The notes: a model not told the origin generated them from the sequence alone. A stretch of DNA of 64,000 nucleotides from Myripristis murdjan (GCF_902150065.1 NC_043990.1:2183617-2247616), one strand, 5' to 3'; numbered from the stretch's first letter, positions 31,110 to 43,124 are shown. Made by a program: numbers and translations.

Positions 31110-31677
31110 TGAACGGTGTGCTGTAACCCTGCTGACAGTAGTAAACTCCTGAATCTTCAGCCTGGACTCCACTGATGGTCAGAGTGTAGTCAGTCCCAGA
31201 TCTACTTCCACTAAAACGACTTGAAACTCCAGACTGAAGGGTTGTGGCATATTTAATCAGGAGTTTAGGAGTTTCTCCAGGTTTCTGAAGGTACCAGTGG
31301 AGGTTGCTACCAACACTTGAACTGGCTTTACATCTGATAGAGACAGTCTGTCCTGGACTAACAGACTGAGATCCAGGAGACTGAGTCAGAGTGATTTCTC
31401 CTGATGAATCTGGAAAATATCCAAAAGAGCAGAAGGGTTATTGAGACAAATACAGCTTGGAGAAAAATGATGAATATGAAAACAGAAGAGGATGATTTCT
31501 TTAACATGGAGAACAGATGGAAGAAGGTGAATGCTGCTGGTCTCAGTGTTTCTCCATCACAGCAGAAGATGATTGTGGTAAAGCTGGTTGCATCCTGAAG
31601 CCAAGTTTTCAGAAGAGAGTCTCACCCTGAACAAGGAGCCCCAGGGTGCCCAGCAGGAGAATCTGTGACATCATCAT
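31110..31677 (-). CDS. Ig light-chain V segment, family B (V9)
   Basis: Leader 31677-31626 and V exon 31409-31110. Reads [76 protein letters not shown]. Open. Deletional joining to J3. Lys replaces Tyr in LLIKYA, as in V13. Confidence 0.94.
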
Positions 31678-31772
31678 TGTGCTGCCGGCATGTCAGTGGC
31701 TCTGAAAGGCCTGGACAGCCACTGATCAACACTGGCCTCTTAACGGGTGGAGAGCAGAGAGGCAGGACACAT

Positions 31773-31780
31773 ATGCAAAC
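31773..31780 (-). promoter_or_regulatory. V9 octamer-like promoter element
   Basis: GTTTGCAT on the coding strand, about 96 bases from the leader. Confidence 0.55.
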
Positions 31781-33016
31781 ACACACAACTATTTGAATGA
31801 TCCTCCAGGGAACAGCGGACCCCCAAAACCTTGCTGAGAAGATAGAGGTGACTGTGAATAACAAAGGTCTTTCACATCTGAGCGGCAACAGAGAAAAACT
31901 GCTGAAGACAAGTGACTCATGACGAGGATAATGTGTTGAGAAACACCATGGTGAGAAGCTGGAATAGTGACTCCAATGCTGAAGGAACGGCTGGAGAAGC
32001 AGCTTGATTTAGGACGTGGAGGATTTGCCGTCAGTGTGAATGGAACCAGGGGCAGGTAGCTAGGTGAGCGCTTTCTGAGCTGAAGAGCAGATCAGAAAGA
32101 GCAGGAATCTCAGATCTTTAAAGGGAGAGGCTGTTTGGCAGGCTTTCACATGGACAGAGAGACGGATACATCTGATGAATAAACATGAGGTGGGTGGGTT
32201 TGATTGGTCTCTGTCCATTTCAGTGAGAAGACCAGAACATTGTGAGGAGAACAACAGGTGGAATATGCAGGGGGAAGCAGACAGGTGGAACTCTATGGTT
32301 GAGGCTCTGAATATGGAAGATGTGAGAAAAGTGAAGGAGGCCAGCAGAAACTTGGCTTGAGTGTGTGGGCGTTATGTGGGTGGTGTCAACCTCAGGGAAT
32401 AATGTTGATAGAAATGGAGAGAAGAACCAGTGTTGAGAGAAAGATGATGGGAAGGCAAAACGGACTCCTGATGTTGGAGGCCTCTATAGAGCAGAGACAT
32501 TTTGGGCCGTCTGGATGAGGCTTGGAGCAGCAGTCAGCTGCTTGGAGAAGAAGCTGATGCTCCTGAAGCATCAGGCTTTAAGGAGTTTCTGTCAGATGGT
32601 TTTTATGCTCCAGCAGTCACTCACTCACACACTGTTTCACTTCCCTTTAAGAAGCCTCTCATGCACATCAGCACACTTACATGATAGGAGCTGAAAACCT
32701 TTACATTATACTGGAAATAATTAGAGCAAATATTAAACTTTCTTTTCTATATCACTGAATATATATATTTTATTTTCAAAAGTGGGGCTAAAACAGAGGA
32801 AAATCTGATTTTAACACATTTTAAATTACTTTTTTTTAATTTGTTGAAATAAAAGTCAAAGTAAAAATAAACTGATATCATGGTTGTTCTGCAGAAGTCT
32901 GGAAAAACGGAGCCATCATATATAATATTAAATTAATGTACACATTTACAAAACATCCTGATGAGAGTGATGTATGTCCCTGTTGGAGTGGGTCAGAGCA
33001 TTTCCATAGAGAGCCA
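31781..33016. other. V9-V10 divergent spacer
   Basis: Nearly identical to the V4-V5 spacer up to about 32690. The ~95-bp block is at 32577-32674. Unit-specific AT-rich sequence follows. Confidence 0.6.
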
Positions 33017-33063
33017 CTTTGCATCAGCAGCACCATGCTCCAGTGCTCTGGGAGAGTTTATAG
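33017..33063 (+). promoter_or_regulatory. V10 promoter (octamer-like and TATA-like)
   Basis: CTTTGCAT at 33017-33024 and TTTATAG at 33057-33063. Confidence 0.7.
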
Positions 33064-33141
33064 TCCTGACAGTTGAAGACTGGATGACTGACAGCTGTCC
33101 TTCATGACAACAGAAGCCCCAGAAATCCTCCTCATCCAAAC

Positions 33142-33639
33142 ATGACTTTGAGCTCCATCCTCATCTGGACTCTCCTCTGCTGCTGCTTGACAGGTAAAGT
33201 CCAGAGAATCAAAGTCCTCTCCTCTATGAAGATCCGTCCCTCTGAAATGAAGCGGAGAAAAGCATGACGCTGCTTTGTGTTTTTGTCTGTGTGTCCTCAG
33301 AGTCCAGAGGCCAGGTCACAGTGACTCAGCCTGGAGCAGTGAGGGCTGCTCTGGGAGTCTCTGTCACCATCACATGTAAAACCAACCAGGATGTTGATAC
33401 TGATTATGATGATGATGGTGTTGAAGTAGACCTTCTATCTTGGTACCAACAGAGAGATGGAGAAGCTCCTAAAATGCTCATTTACGATGCGAATACTCGA
33501 ATATCAGGGATTCCAGGTCGTTTTACAGGCAGTGGATCAGGGAGTGACTTCACTCTGACCATCAGTGGAGTCCAGGCTGAAGATGCAGCAGTTTACTACT
33601 GTCAGAGTTACCATGAAATCAACAGTAAAGCTCTGTTCA
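33142..33639 (+). CDS. Ig light-chain V segment, family A (V10), long acidic CDR1
   Basis: Leader 33142-33193 and V exon 33301-33639. Framework as in the other A genes ([20 protein letters not shown]). First cysteine in [10 protein letters not shown] is followed by [15 protein letters not shown]. This CDR1 has seven Asp and one Glu and is 5-8 residues longer than its relatives. [19 protein letters not shown], second cysteine in [16 protein letters not shown]. Open, full RSS. The GAT-rich stretch suggests codon repeat expansion in CDR1. Confidence 0.95.
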
Positions 33640-33667
33640 CACAGTGAAAAAGCGTCGTACAAAAACC
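33640..33667 (+). other. V10 recombination signal (12-RSS)
   Basis: CACAGTG, 12-base spacer, ACAAAAACC. Confidence 0.95.
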
Positions 33668-33745
33668 TCCCTCAGTCAGACTGAACAGAAACTGAAGTGA
33701 CTGCTGCAGCTGGAAGCTACTTCAGGGACTGATACAGTTCACTGA

Positions 33746-33748
<3 letters not shown>

Positions 33749-33792
<44 letters not shown>
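33749..33792. repeat. (CA)n 3' of V10
   Basis: About 22 CA units in the shared position, followed by the shared V flank to about 34080. Confidence 0.95.
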
Positions 33793-33795
<3 letters not shown>

Positions 33796-34137
33796 GATGA
33801 GACCATATCATATTGTTGATAGTGTCAGTGTCAGTTTTCCCTCTGAGCTTCAAACAGCCACCTCCCACCTCAACAAGCTGAAAGTTCCCCCAAATGAAGA
33901 GGACAGTTCCAGTGAAGAAGCCCAATCAGAAACATTCAAAGCACAACAACATGGAGCAAAGTGAGCTGCCCTGATGCCGACCCCCAAACCACTGCTGAAT
34001 GATCCAAACAGCTCATCCCCCACACATCCACATCCATTCACTGACCACACAGTAAAACGTCACATACACATCAGTAACAATGTATGCTGAGGCTAATACC
34101 AATAGTGCAATAAAATGTCTGTTAAACAGATTACATG

Positions 34138-34341
34138 TTACATTAGTGTTGTGTCACTGTTCAGTGTGCTTATGACTGTGGGATAAAAACTGTTCCAGAA
34201 TCGTGTGGTGCGTGTTTTGATGGATCTGTATCTTCTGCCAGATGGCAAAAGTTCAAAAAGGTGGTGGGCAGGGTGGAAAGGATCCTTGATTATGCTGTGT
34301 GACTTCTGCAAACAGCACGAGGTGAAGATTAATAGTGCCAT
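34138..34341 (-). mobile_element. LINE C-terminal fragment (L2/CR1-like)
   Basis: Paralogue of 707-910 (KDPFHPAHHLFELLPSGRR), still open here. Confidence 0.75.
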
Positions 34342-34419
34342 TCCTTTAAATTTAGGTCACTGTTCAAACATACTAGCACTCATTCCCATATGCTGATGAT
34401 AATTTTTTAAATTTTTATA

Positions 34420-34428
34420 ATGATAAAA

Positions 34429-34459
<31 letters not shown>

Positions 34460-35795
34460 TCCATTTTATTTATATAGCACTTTTCAATCATCCAAAGATG
34501 CTTACAATCAAAAGGGCAGGTAACAGGCAGAAGGAAAAAACAAACAAAATAAGGAGGACAAGCAAGGAAAAATACAGATAACATGACATCGCGGAAAATA
34601 CCTCATGTTAGTACATATACACACATACAGATAACGACATCACAAGAGATACCTCATGTTAAGCACAGAGACACACATACAGATTACATGGCATCGCGAG
34701 AGATTCAAGGGGAGGGAGAGGCAGACCAGGGGAGATCAAAGGCTTGGGAAAAAAGATGAATGAATGAATCAATGAAAAAAAAATATTTCGGTCAGGTCAT
34801 TTAAATTTACACTGTTTACCAGGAAACATGAATAAATACATAAACAAATAAATACACATTCTGTCAGTATAAATGAAAATAACCACAACCGAAAAGGCAT
34901 AGGCTGAAGCTAGCGCTTATTTTCACCTACCCTTCTTATCAGATTAGCTTGATCAGATCAAAATTTTCAAAAACATTAAACAAAATATTATAGCATTTTA
35001 CACAAAAGATCCCAAATATAACTTCAGAATGGTATCTGAACCATCAAATACTTTTCTCATATTTTTCAAATACCTTATTTTTGAACAAACGTTTAAATTC
35101 GAGGACTGACTGGCACATCTTCAATTCATCGTCTAGACCATTCCATACATCCACACCCCTCACAGAAATACATTGATCTTTTAGGTGGGTTTTAAGATGG
35201 GATTTGAATGTGGGAAGAGAGGGAGAGTCACAGACAGTTAGGGGAAGTGAGTTCCACAGTCGGGGGGCTGATCTGGAGAAGGCCCTGTCGCCGAAAGTCT
35301 TTCGTCTGGCAGGAGGTACAGTCAGGGTGAGAGTAGTGGAAGAATGGAGGGCTCGGGTGGGGCGGTGAGGGATGAGAAGATCAGACAGGTTGGGGGGGGG
35401 GGCAGGTGATGGAGAGCTTTGTAAGTGAGGAGGAGTATTTTAAAGATGTTGCGTTGTTTGATGGGGAGCCAGTGGAGGGATTGGAGGACAGGAGTGATGT
35501 GATCACGGGACCGGGTGTGTGTCAGGAGGCGGGCAGCAGAGTTTTGAACCATCTGGAGTTCATGGAGGGAACGGAAGGTGATGCCAGTTAGAATGGAGTT
35601 GCAGTAGTCGAGGCGGATTGAGATGAGGCTGTGGATGACTGTTTCAGCAGCAGGCTGAGAGAGGCAGTGACGGATTTTAGCAATGCGGCGGAGGTGGAAG
35701 TAGGAGGTCTTGACAATGGATTTAACATGAGGCTCAAATGAGAGGGTAGGGTCCAGGATGATTATAATTGTGAATAATGAGAACAATGAGAGCAA
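34420..35795 (-). mobile_element. LINE 3' portion with (ATT)n tail (full form)
   Basis: Minus strand: RT end (LDYCNSILTGITFRSLHELQ, RSRDHITPVLQSLHWLPIKQ, NIFKILLLTYKALHHL), then AFSRSAPRLWNSLPLTV, SLPTFKSHLKTHLKDQ, and a second C-terminus-like piece (ISVRGVDVWNGLDDELKMCQ). A UTR ends in (ATT)n. The two consecutive C-termini suggest a composite of two LINE ends. Unit 5 has the empty site at 62255-62275. Confidence 0.7.
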
Positions 35796-36038
35796 GTTTT
35801 CTCAAGTAATAAAAGCAGTAACAAAGCACATGAAAGATGCTTGGCCTAATCACTACTTTGCCTGGGAAGCATTATTCTGAATTAAATGAAGCTTTCCTGA
35901 AGTTTGACACCCTCATTTACATTTTGAAATCTTATAGTATGTGTGCCAGCTGAACCTAAAATCCACTCCTCCATCCTCGTGCTTTAAAATCAGTGTCGAT
36001 CAGGAAAAAGGACACAACTTATTTGTTAAAAAGATTTT

Positions 36039-36044
36039 TTTATT
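36039..36044 (-). terminator. C4 polyadenylation signal
   Basis: AATAAA on the minus strand about 165 bases after the C4 stop. A (GA)n follows at 36101-36134. Confidence 0.5.
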
Positions 36045-36096
36045 ATTATTTTAACATATATAGAGTATCAGCATTACAGCAAGAAAAATAAATGAT

Positions 36097-36137
<41 letters not shown>

Positions 36138-36207
36138 GAGGCAGAGTGCAGAGTGAGAGCAGCTACAGAGTGAAACCAGTAGCAGAAGTCCCAGTGAGTC
36201 AGGTCAG

Positions 36208-36536
36208 TTACTGGGGACACTGGTCTCTCCTCAGTGTCTCGGTCTGTGGAGCCTGGGAGCCCTGGGTGGCCTCACAGGTGACAGAGCCCAGCTTCCTCCA
36301 CTGGTCTGCAGTGAGCCTCAGGGTGCTGCTCCAGCTGTAGAGGCCGTCCTTCTCCAGCACCCCGGGGCTCCTGCTCTGCTCCCAGCTGCTGCTGCTGCTG
36401 CTGCTGCCGTCCACCTTCCAGGCCAGCCTCCAGTCTGAGGGGAAGCCCTTGTTGGCCAGGCACATGAGCGTGGCCCTCCCCTGCTGCAGCTCCTCTCTGG
36501 AGGGGGGCAGCACCGTCAGGGTGGGAGGGGCATCAC
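36208..36536 (-). CDS. Ig light-chain constant domain exon C4
   Basis: [16 protein letters not shown] start, cysteines in [10 protein letters not shown] and SVTCEATQG, seven serines, end LRRDQCPQ (Pro where C1-C3 have Ser), TAA. Acceptor CTCCTAG, phase 1. Partner J are J4a and J4b. Confidence 0.96.
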
Positions 36537-36634
36537 CTAGGAGACACAATCAGCTTAGAGGGCGGGAAATAAGCAGCTGGCAGTCAGTCAGCGGGCGGTT
36601 GGACACCTTTACTGTGTGAGAGTCCATTTTCCCC

Positions 36635-36732
36635 TTTAAGGACTTTCTGTCAGATGGTTTTTATGCTCCAGCAGTCACTCACTCACACCCTGTTTCACTT
36701 CCCTTTAAGAAGCCTCTCATGCACATCAGCAC
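36635..36732. promoter_or_regulatory. Conserved ~95-bp block in J4-C4 intron
   Basis: As at 2790-2889. Confidence 0.35.
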
Positions 36733-37534
36733 AGAAATAGTCCTCATATGAACACAAATACATCAATACACATAACAGATAAAAAATAAAGATGATTCAT
36801 CACTTATCCCTTATGTTTCTTCAAATAATTTAATGAATAGAAACAAACTCAAAATTTCATAATTTTCAAACTTACGGTGAATTTAGTATTTTTTTCAGCA
36901 CAAATTGTGTTTTGTACAAAGTCAGAATGAATGCACACTAAAATAGTGGCAGTATTGAAGAATTCTGAATGGGAGCATCTATAACGGAGATAAACTTTTG
37001 TTGAGCATTTTCAGCCACAAAATTAGAGCCACAAAATTATTTTCATCAAAACTGATTTCAGCCAGCAAACACACAGAATAATATATCAAAATATTTTCAT
37101 CCCATATGTGTTAAAAAAAATATATGAGATGAAATTAAGAATCTGTAATTTGGCTACATTTTCAGATTTTAATCTTGATCCCCAATCTGTTCAAATTAGT
37201 TTTCAATCAGCTTCACATGTCATGTAAAAAAAAAAAAAAAAAATCAATATGGTCAAACAGTCTGAAGGAAACAAAGCTTTGCATTCAACTTTTCTAACTT
37301 TGAAGCTGGTCAGTTTTAAACATTTTTCACAATTTATAATGAAAAGTCTAAAGAAGTACTGAGTCAAACTAAGTGGTTAAGGAGAAAAACAGGCAAGAAG
37401 AAACAGTGACTATAAGTGATGGAAATGAACAAAATACATGTTAAAACCAACCACTAACACTCACACAGAAGAATAAAAGTAACCCAGCAGCAGTAACACA
37501 TTACATGATATTTAATATTTGTGCAGAAACTTAC

Positions 37535-37572
37535 TTCCAAACTCCAGTCTGGTTCCTCCACCAAAAGTCAAC
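37535..37572 (-). CDS. Light-chain J segment J4a
   Basis: Encodes [12 protein letters not shown] with donor GTAAGT, phase 1. Position and flank equal J1a, but the coding end is LEFG as in J1b, which suggests conversion between the two J. Confidence 0.95.
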
Positions 37573-37611
37573 CACAGTGATACAAACTCATTGAGCCGCT
37601 GTACAAAAACC
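37573..37611 (-). other. J4a recombination signal (23-RSS)
   Basis: GGTTTTTGT, 23-base spacer, CACTGTG on the minus strand. Confidence 0.95.
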
Positions 37612-37949
37612 TCTGACTGTAGAGAGACACGGCTCTCTCACTTTGTCAGAGAAAGCAACAACTACAAGCCCTCAAGATGCCACTTTAAAGAAATAATCTG
37701 GAATAAATGCTTTCTCTTCTGGTTCCAATCAACTTTATTTTAATAAACTGAAAGCAATTTAATCAATCATTTGGATTCAGTTTTTCAAAGTCTCCTCTGA
37801 TTTCACTACTTAGAGATCATTGCTGATTTAAAAATCAGATATTAACCTGCAAAGTCAAGCACGGCAATTTTTTTCATGAAGTGCAAATAATATGAAAAAA
37901 TAAATGCTTTTCTCATGGATTGATAAGAGCATGAAATAATTAAACTTAC

Positions 37950-37987
37950 TTCCAACATCCAGCCTGGTTCCTCCACCAAAAGTGTAC
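37950..37987 (-). CDS. Light-chain J segment J4b
   Basis: Encodes [12 protein letters not shown], donor GTAAGT. Position equals J1b, but the coding end is LDVG as in J1a, the reverse of the J4a swap. Confidence 0.95.
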
Positions 37988-38026
37988 CACAGTGATAAAA
38001 ACACATTGAGCCACGGTACAAAAACC
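37988..38026 (-). other. J4b recombination signal (23-RSS)
   Basis: GGTTTTTGT, 23-base spacer with several changes from the other J, CACTGTG on the minus strand. Confidence 0.93.
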
Positions 38027-38260
38027 TCTGACTGTAGAGAGACACAGCTCTCTCACTTTGAAAACAACAAACTCACTGAGATCAGCCTCAGGCTTTAAAA
38101 CTTAATAACAACTGACTGATATATTATCACCAGCCATCAAACAATGTCAAAAATTATCAATATTGATTACATTTATTTGTAATATTTTTGGCAGTGAAAC
38201 TGATTTCTTCACCAGTGAAATAAAACATTAATTTCTCTCATATAGCTATTTTCATTATTT

Positions 38261-38443
38261 TCATCGTTCCCAATTATAAAGATAAAACATGACATCATCT
38301 GCATACAGTGATATCTTATGAGTGTGACTTCTGTTTTTGGTGCTTGAAATACTTTCATGTGTGTTTAAAGCCTCTACAAGGGGCTGAAGTACTGAGGCCA
38401 ATAAAACAGATGACAAAGGACATGCCTGATGTTTAGATGACAT
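38261..38443 (-). mobile_element. L1-type RT fragment (YADD)
   Basis: QACPLSSVLLASVLQPLVEA, then KISLYADDVMFYLYN. Orthologous in position to 4420-4600, with YADD intact. Confidence 0.65.
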
Positions 38444-38729
38444 TTGACTTAACTGAAAGGTTTTTTAATCTGCAGTGTTTAGGCTCAACACTCTGGGTTG
38501 CCTTGGTAACTGATGCCACATTCCTAAGTCATGAGTCATCATTCCAACAGGATTCTTGTGTGGACAAACTTGCTGCATTCATATTAAAGTGACAATGGAG
38601 CTACATACAGTGTGTGAGGGCGACGTGTGTACAGACCGGCAGAATCACTTTGCTTTCCATGATCATTTATTATATGAAGATTTAAATGGTTGTAGCATTT
38701 TTATGCAGTTTGACCCCTGGCAATAAAAC

Positions 38730-41700
38730 AGGACTTCCTGTAAACATCAGAGTATCTGCCTGAGAATAAATGCAGACAATGACTGACACGCATGGAAACC
38801 AAGAATCTATATCTCTACTTCACAGCTAATATCAAACTGAACACCAGACTGGCTTCACACAGGAATCCAACTCCCATCACCAAGGTGAAAGTCCTGTTTT
38901 GTTGTGATCCATCCACCACAACAACCACCATGGCAACGGCGGCGCACATGGATGCAGCAGCTGATGGCTCCCTTAATTTCAACAAAAATAGGAGCGATTC
39001 TTCTGTTTTTACTGCTCAGAATCGTACCACCTGCGTGTGTATTACTTATGACAGTAATACACTCCTCAACATCAGGAAAGGAAGTGCAAAAATTGAACTG
39101 AGTGCCGCGGACGTTGGGATTATATCTGCACTCGGCATCTTAAGATCCGACGACCAGGGCGTTCGGATCGGACGTCATCGCGGGCGGTGTAGTCGACGCA
39201 GGAGGAGGGGGAGGCGAGCCGGGGTGCGACTGAGGCTGAGGAGGCTTGGACCCAAGGCTGTGCCGTTACCCAGCCTACTCCTGGCTAACGTCCGATCACA
39301 GGAGAACAAAATGGACGAGATACGGCTCAGGCTGACCCAGCAGGGAGAGATCAGACACTGCAGCGTTCTCATCCTAACAGAGACGTGGCTACATGAAAAC
39401 ATACCGGATGAGGCTTTAACACTGGACGGGCGGAGCCTGTTCCGGGCCGACAGAACACAAGACTCCGGTAAGACGAGAGGGGGCGGGCTCTGTGTATACA
39501 TCAATGATGCTTGGTGCACAGGTGCAGTCAGAGTGGATGGAAAATGTTCACCTGACATTGAGTTTTTACTGCTCAGATGTCGGCCATATTACCTGCCAAG
39601 AGAATTCACCAGTGTGTTTGTTGCTGCTGTTTACATTCCACCGGATGCAAATTCAAAAAATGCACTCCAGGAATTGTATGAGGTCATCAGCAGCCAGATG
39701 GCAAAACAGCCAGATGCTGTTATTATTGTTGCTGGGGATTTTAATCAAACAGACCTCAGAACTGTTCTGCCAAGATTCCACCAGCACGTCCACATCCCCA
39801 CCAGAGGAAACAACACACTGGACCATGTCTACACCAATGTTCCTGGCAGCTACAGAGCCCTCTCTCGTCCTCATTTTGGCCAGTCAGACCACATCTCCTT
39901 GCTTATCCTGCCTACCTACATCCAGCTGACAAAAAGGGTCAAACCAACTGTAAAAACAGTTAAAGTGTGGACAGATGAAGCTGCAGCAGCTCTACAGGAC
40001 TGTTTTGAATGCACGGACTGGCAGATGTTCAGGGATGCTGCTACCCAGGAGAACCATATTGACCTTGAAGAATACGCATCATCAGTGACATCATACATCA
40101 GCAAATGTGCTGATGATGTGGTAAAAACAAGGACAGTTAAATCATTCCCTAATGAGAAAGCCTGGATGAATGGAGAGGTGAGAGCTCTATGTAGAGCCAA
40201 AAAAGCTGCCTTCAAGTCAGGTGACAAAGAAGCCTACAACACCGCCAGAGCAAACCTGAAAGCTGGCATCAAGGAGGCAAAGCGAAGGCATCAGCAGAGA
40301 CTGGAGAGAGACCTCAACACCAACAACAGCAAAGACTTGTGGCAGGCGGTCAAAAATGTGACAGGCTACAAAACCAGGAGCGCTCCCATCATGTGTGAGG
40401 CCACGTTACCAGACGAGCTAAACACATTCTATGCTCGCTTTGACCTCCTCAACAAGGAATCAGCTGTAAAGTCTACTCCGCCTCCAGAGGACCGGCCACT
40501 GTCAGTATCCACAGTGGATGTGAGGAAAGTCCTGCTGAAAGTGAATATGAGTAAAGCTGCTGGGCCTGACAACATCCCTGGCCGTGTACTAAAAACATGT
40601 GCCAACCAGCTAGTAGATGTCATTACTGACATCTTCAACATATCACTGTCACAGGAGAGTGTTCCCACCTGCTTCAAGACAGCCACCATCATCCCTGTGC
40701 CTAAAAAGTCCGCAGTGTCTAATCTAAATGACTACCGCCCTGTGGCACTCACCCCCATCCTGATGAAGTGCTTTGAGAAACTGGTTCTCCAGCACATAAA
40801 GAACAACATCCCTGCCAGTCTGGACCCTCAGCAGTTTGCATTCAGACCCAACAGATCCACAGAGGATGCCATCTCCACTGCTCTCCACTCAGTCTTCACT
40901 CACCTGGAGAAAAGCAGCACCTACATCAGAATGCTGTTTGTTGACTTCAGCTCAGCTTTCAACACAATCTCCCCCATGAAGCTGATTGGAAAACTGAACA
41001 CTCTGGGCATCAGTACCACTCTCTGCAACTGGATACTGGACTTCCTCACAAACAGACCCCAGTCAGTTCGGATTGGCAGTCTCTCCTCCTCCACTCTAGT
41101 GCTCAACACCGGAGCTCCCCAGGGCTGTGTGCTCAGCCCCCTCCTGTTCACGCTGTACACCCACGACTGCAACCCCTGACATGGAGAGAACTCTATTGTG
41201 AAGTTCGCGGATGACACCACCATCATCGGCCGGATTTCCAACAATGATGAGTTTTCATATCGGGAGGAAATCAACCATCTTGCAGAATGGTGCACAGAAA
41301 ACAACCTACTGCTCAACGTCAGCAAAACCAAAGAGCTGATAGTTGATTTTAGAAAAAAAGAGGCAAAGACACACAACCCTGTCTACATTAATGGAGCTGA
41401 GGTGGAGCAAGTGAGCAGTTTTAAGTTCCTGGGAATCAACATAACAGAGAACCTAACATGGACTTCACATATCTCTGCCCTGGTTAAAAAAGCCCAGAAA
41501 CGGCTGTATTTCTTAAGGAAACTTAAGAAAGCAAAATTCCCACGCCAAGTTCTTGTCAGCTTCTACAAAGGAGCGATTGAAAGCATCCTGACTGGAAACA
41601 TCACAAACTGGCATGGGATGTGCACGGCCCAGGACAGGAAGACTCTGCAACGAGTGATTAAAACTGCCCAAAACATCATTGGCACCCATCTACCAAGCAT

Positions 41701-42022
41701 CAGTGATATCGGGGAGGTGAGGTGCCTGCGCAGAGCCAAAAGGATCCTAAAAGACAACAGCCACCCCAGCCACAGCCTGTTCACCCTGCTGCCATCAGGC
41801 AAAAGATACAGAAGTATTCGCTGCCGTACAACCAGACTACAGAGCAGCTTCTTCCCTCAGGCTGTGAGACTACTAAATGCACCATCTGCACTCCTCCATG
41901 TTTAATAATTTTATTTTCTATACAATCAATTAATCAATCAAGAGGGAACCACACTTTAATTTCATTATTCAACCTGTTGTATAATGACAAATAAACTTCC
42001 TTGTATCCTTGTATCCTTGTAC
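38730..42022 (+). mobile_element. Nearly full-length LINE (L2/CR1 lineage)
   Basis: About 3.3 kb with an endonuclease-reverse transcriptase ORF and a short 3' UTR ending in tandem CTTGTATC units (41996-42022), the kind of 3' repeat seen in L2/CR1-type elements. Inserted between J4b and V11, where the other units have about 1-2 kb of ordinary spacer. The 5' boundary is approximate. Confidence 0.8.
38792..41905 (+). pseudogene. LINE ORF2: APE endonuclease and reverse transcriptase, one in-frame stop
   Basis: APE-type endonuclease motifs appear in order: TETWLHE, VAGDFNQ, LDHVYTN, QSDHISLL. Then RT motifs: KAAGPDNIPGRVLK, LNDYRPVALTP, QFAFRPNRSTEDA, LFVDFSSAFNTI, GAPQGCVLSPLL, VKFADDTTIIG and FKFLGINI, to the C-terminal LLPSGKRYRSI. 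The frame is continuous except for a TGA at 41177-41179 between THDCNP and HGENSIVKF, most simply a CGA-to-TGA change. The protein nicks target DNA and reverse-transcribes its RNA. With one stop just before the FADD catalytic box it should be dead but young. Confidence 0.85.
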
Positions 42023-42528
42023 CTACCAAAACATGGATTTTGTCACCAGCTGTACTACGGCACGTCACCTCACTTCCCGACACACCACAAAGTTCTTATT
42101 TAGACGACCAGGAGAGGTCGACCATCACTAAAGCCATAGATAACTATAGTTAATAATAAGCTGCTTGTACCTGAGGGGTTGTTTTTTGGTGGAAGACAAA
42201 AATACTCTCAAAAAATACACAAATTGTTTGAGGAACTATAACTTAGGTTATGTAAATGACAAAACACAATAAATTATCTTTGGTCAGTTGTTATATGGTT
42301 TTGCGCACTGTGGTTGAGTTTCTTGAGTTTCTCTGAAAGGCACTGAGCAACAACAGTAACAGTAAAAATGTAGTCTCATTTAATTAACACAATCTCTCTG
42401 AAAAATGACATTACAATTGTACATATAAAATCTGTTCAACACTGACTTTGTGCCTGTCTAACAAAGTCTCCAGTGTTTTAGTGTCTCTGCAGCTGTTGAG
42501 TCAGATCAGTTCCTCTCCAGCTGAGGGA
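42023..42528. other. LINE-to-V11 spacer
   Basis: No gene seen. From about 42130 it matches the V-proximal spacer of unit 1 (AATAAGCTGCTTG, GTTTTTTGGTGGAAGA; compare 6030-6090). Confidence 0.6.
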
Positions 42529-42556
42529 GGTTTTTGTACGATGATATTTCACTGTG
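42529..42556 (-). other. V11 recombination signal (12-RSS)
   Basis: CACAGTG, 12-base spacer (one difference pattern: AAATATCATCGT), ACAAAAACC on the minus strand. Confidence 0.95.
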
Positions 42557-43124
42557 TGAACGGGTAGCTGTAACTGTGCTGACAGTAGTAAACTCCTGAA
42601 TCTTCAGCCTGGACTCCACTGATGGTCAGAGTGTAGTCAGATCCAGATCCACTTCCACTAAAACGACTTGAAACTCCAGACTGGCGGGTTACAGCGTTAT
42701 ATATCAGGAGTTTAGGAGCTTCTCCAGGTTTCTGAAGGAACCACTCAATGTTGTTACCAACATTTGAACTGGTTTTACATCTGATAGAGACAGTCTGTCT
42801 TGGACTAACAGACTGAGATCCAGGAGACTGAGTCACAGTGATTTCTCCTGATGAATCTGGAAAATATCCAAAAGAGCAGAAGGGTTATTGAGACAAATAC
42901 AGCTTGGAGAAAGATGATGAATATGAAAACAGAAGAGCAGGATTTCTTTAACATGGAGAACAGATGGAAGAAGGTGAATGCTGCTGGTCTCAGTGTTTCT
43001 CCATCACAGCAGAAGATGATTGTGGTAAAGCTGGTTGCATCCTGAAGCCAAGTTTTCAGAAGAGAGTCTCACCCTGAACAAGGAGCCCCAGGGTGCCCAG
43101 CAGGAGAATCTGTGACATCATCAT
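42557..43124 (-). CDS. Ig light-chain V segment, family B (V11)
   Basis: Leader 43124-43073 and V exon 42856-42557. Reads [20 protein letters not shown], first cysteine in [59 protein letters not shown]. Phe replaces the usual Tyr in EWFLQ. Open. Deletional joining to J4a and J4b. Confidence 0.94.

Noticed and set aside
39175-39558. Antisense frames within the LINE
   Set aside because: Shadows of the ORF2 coding strand.
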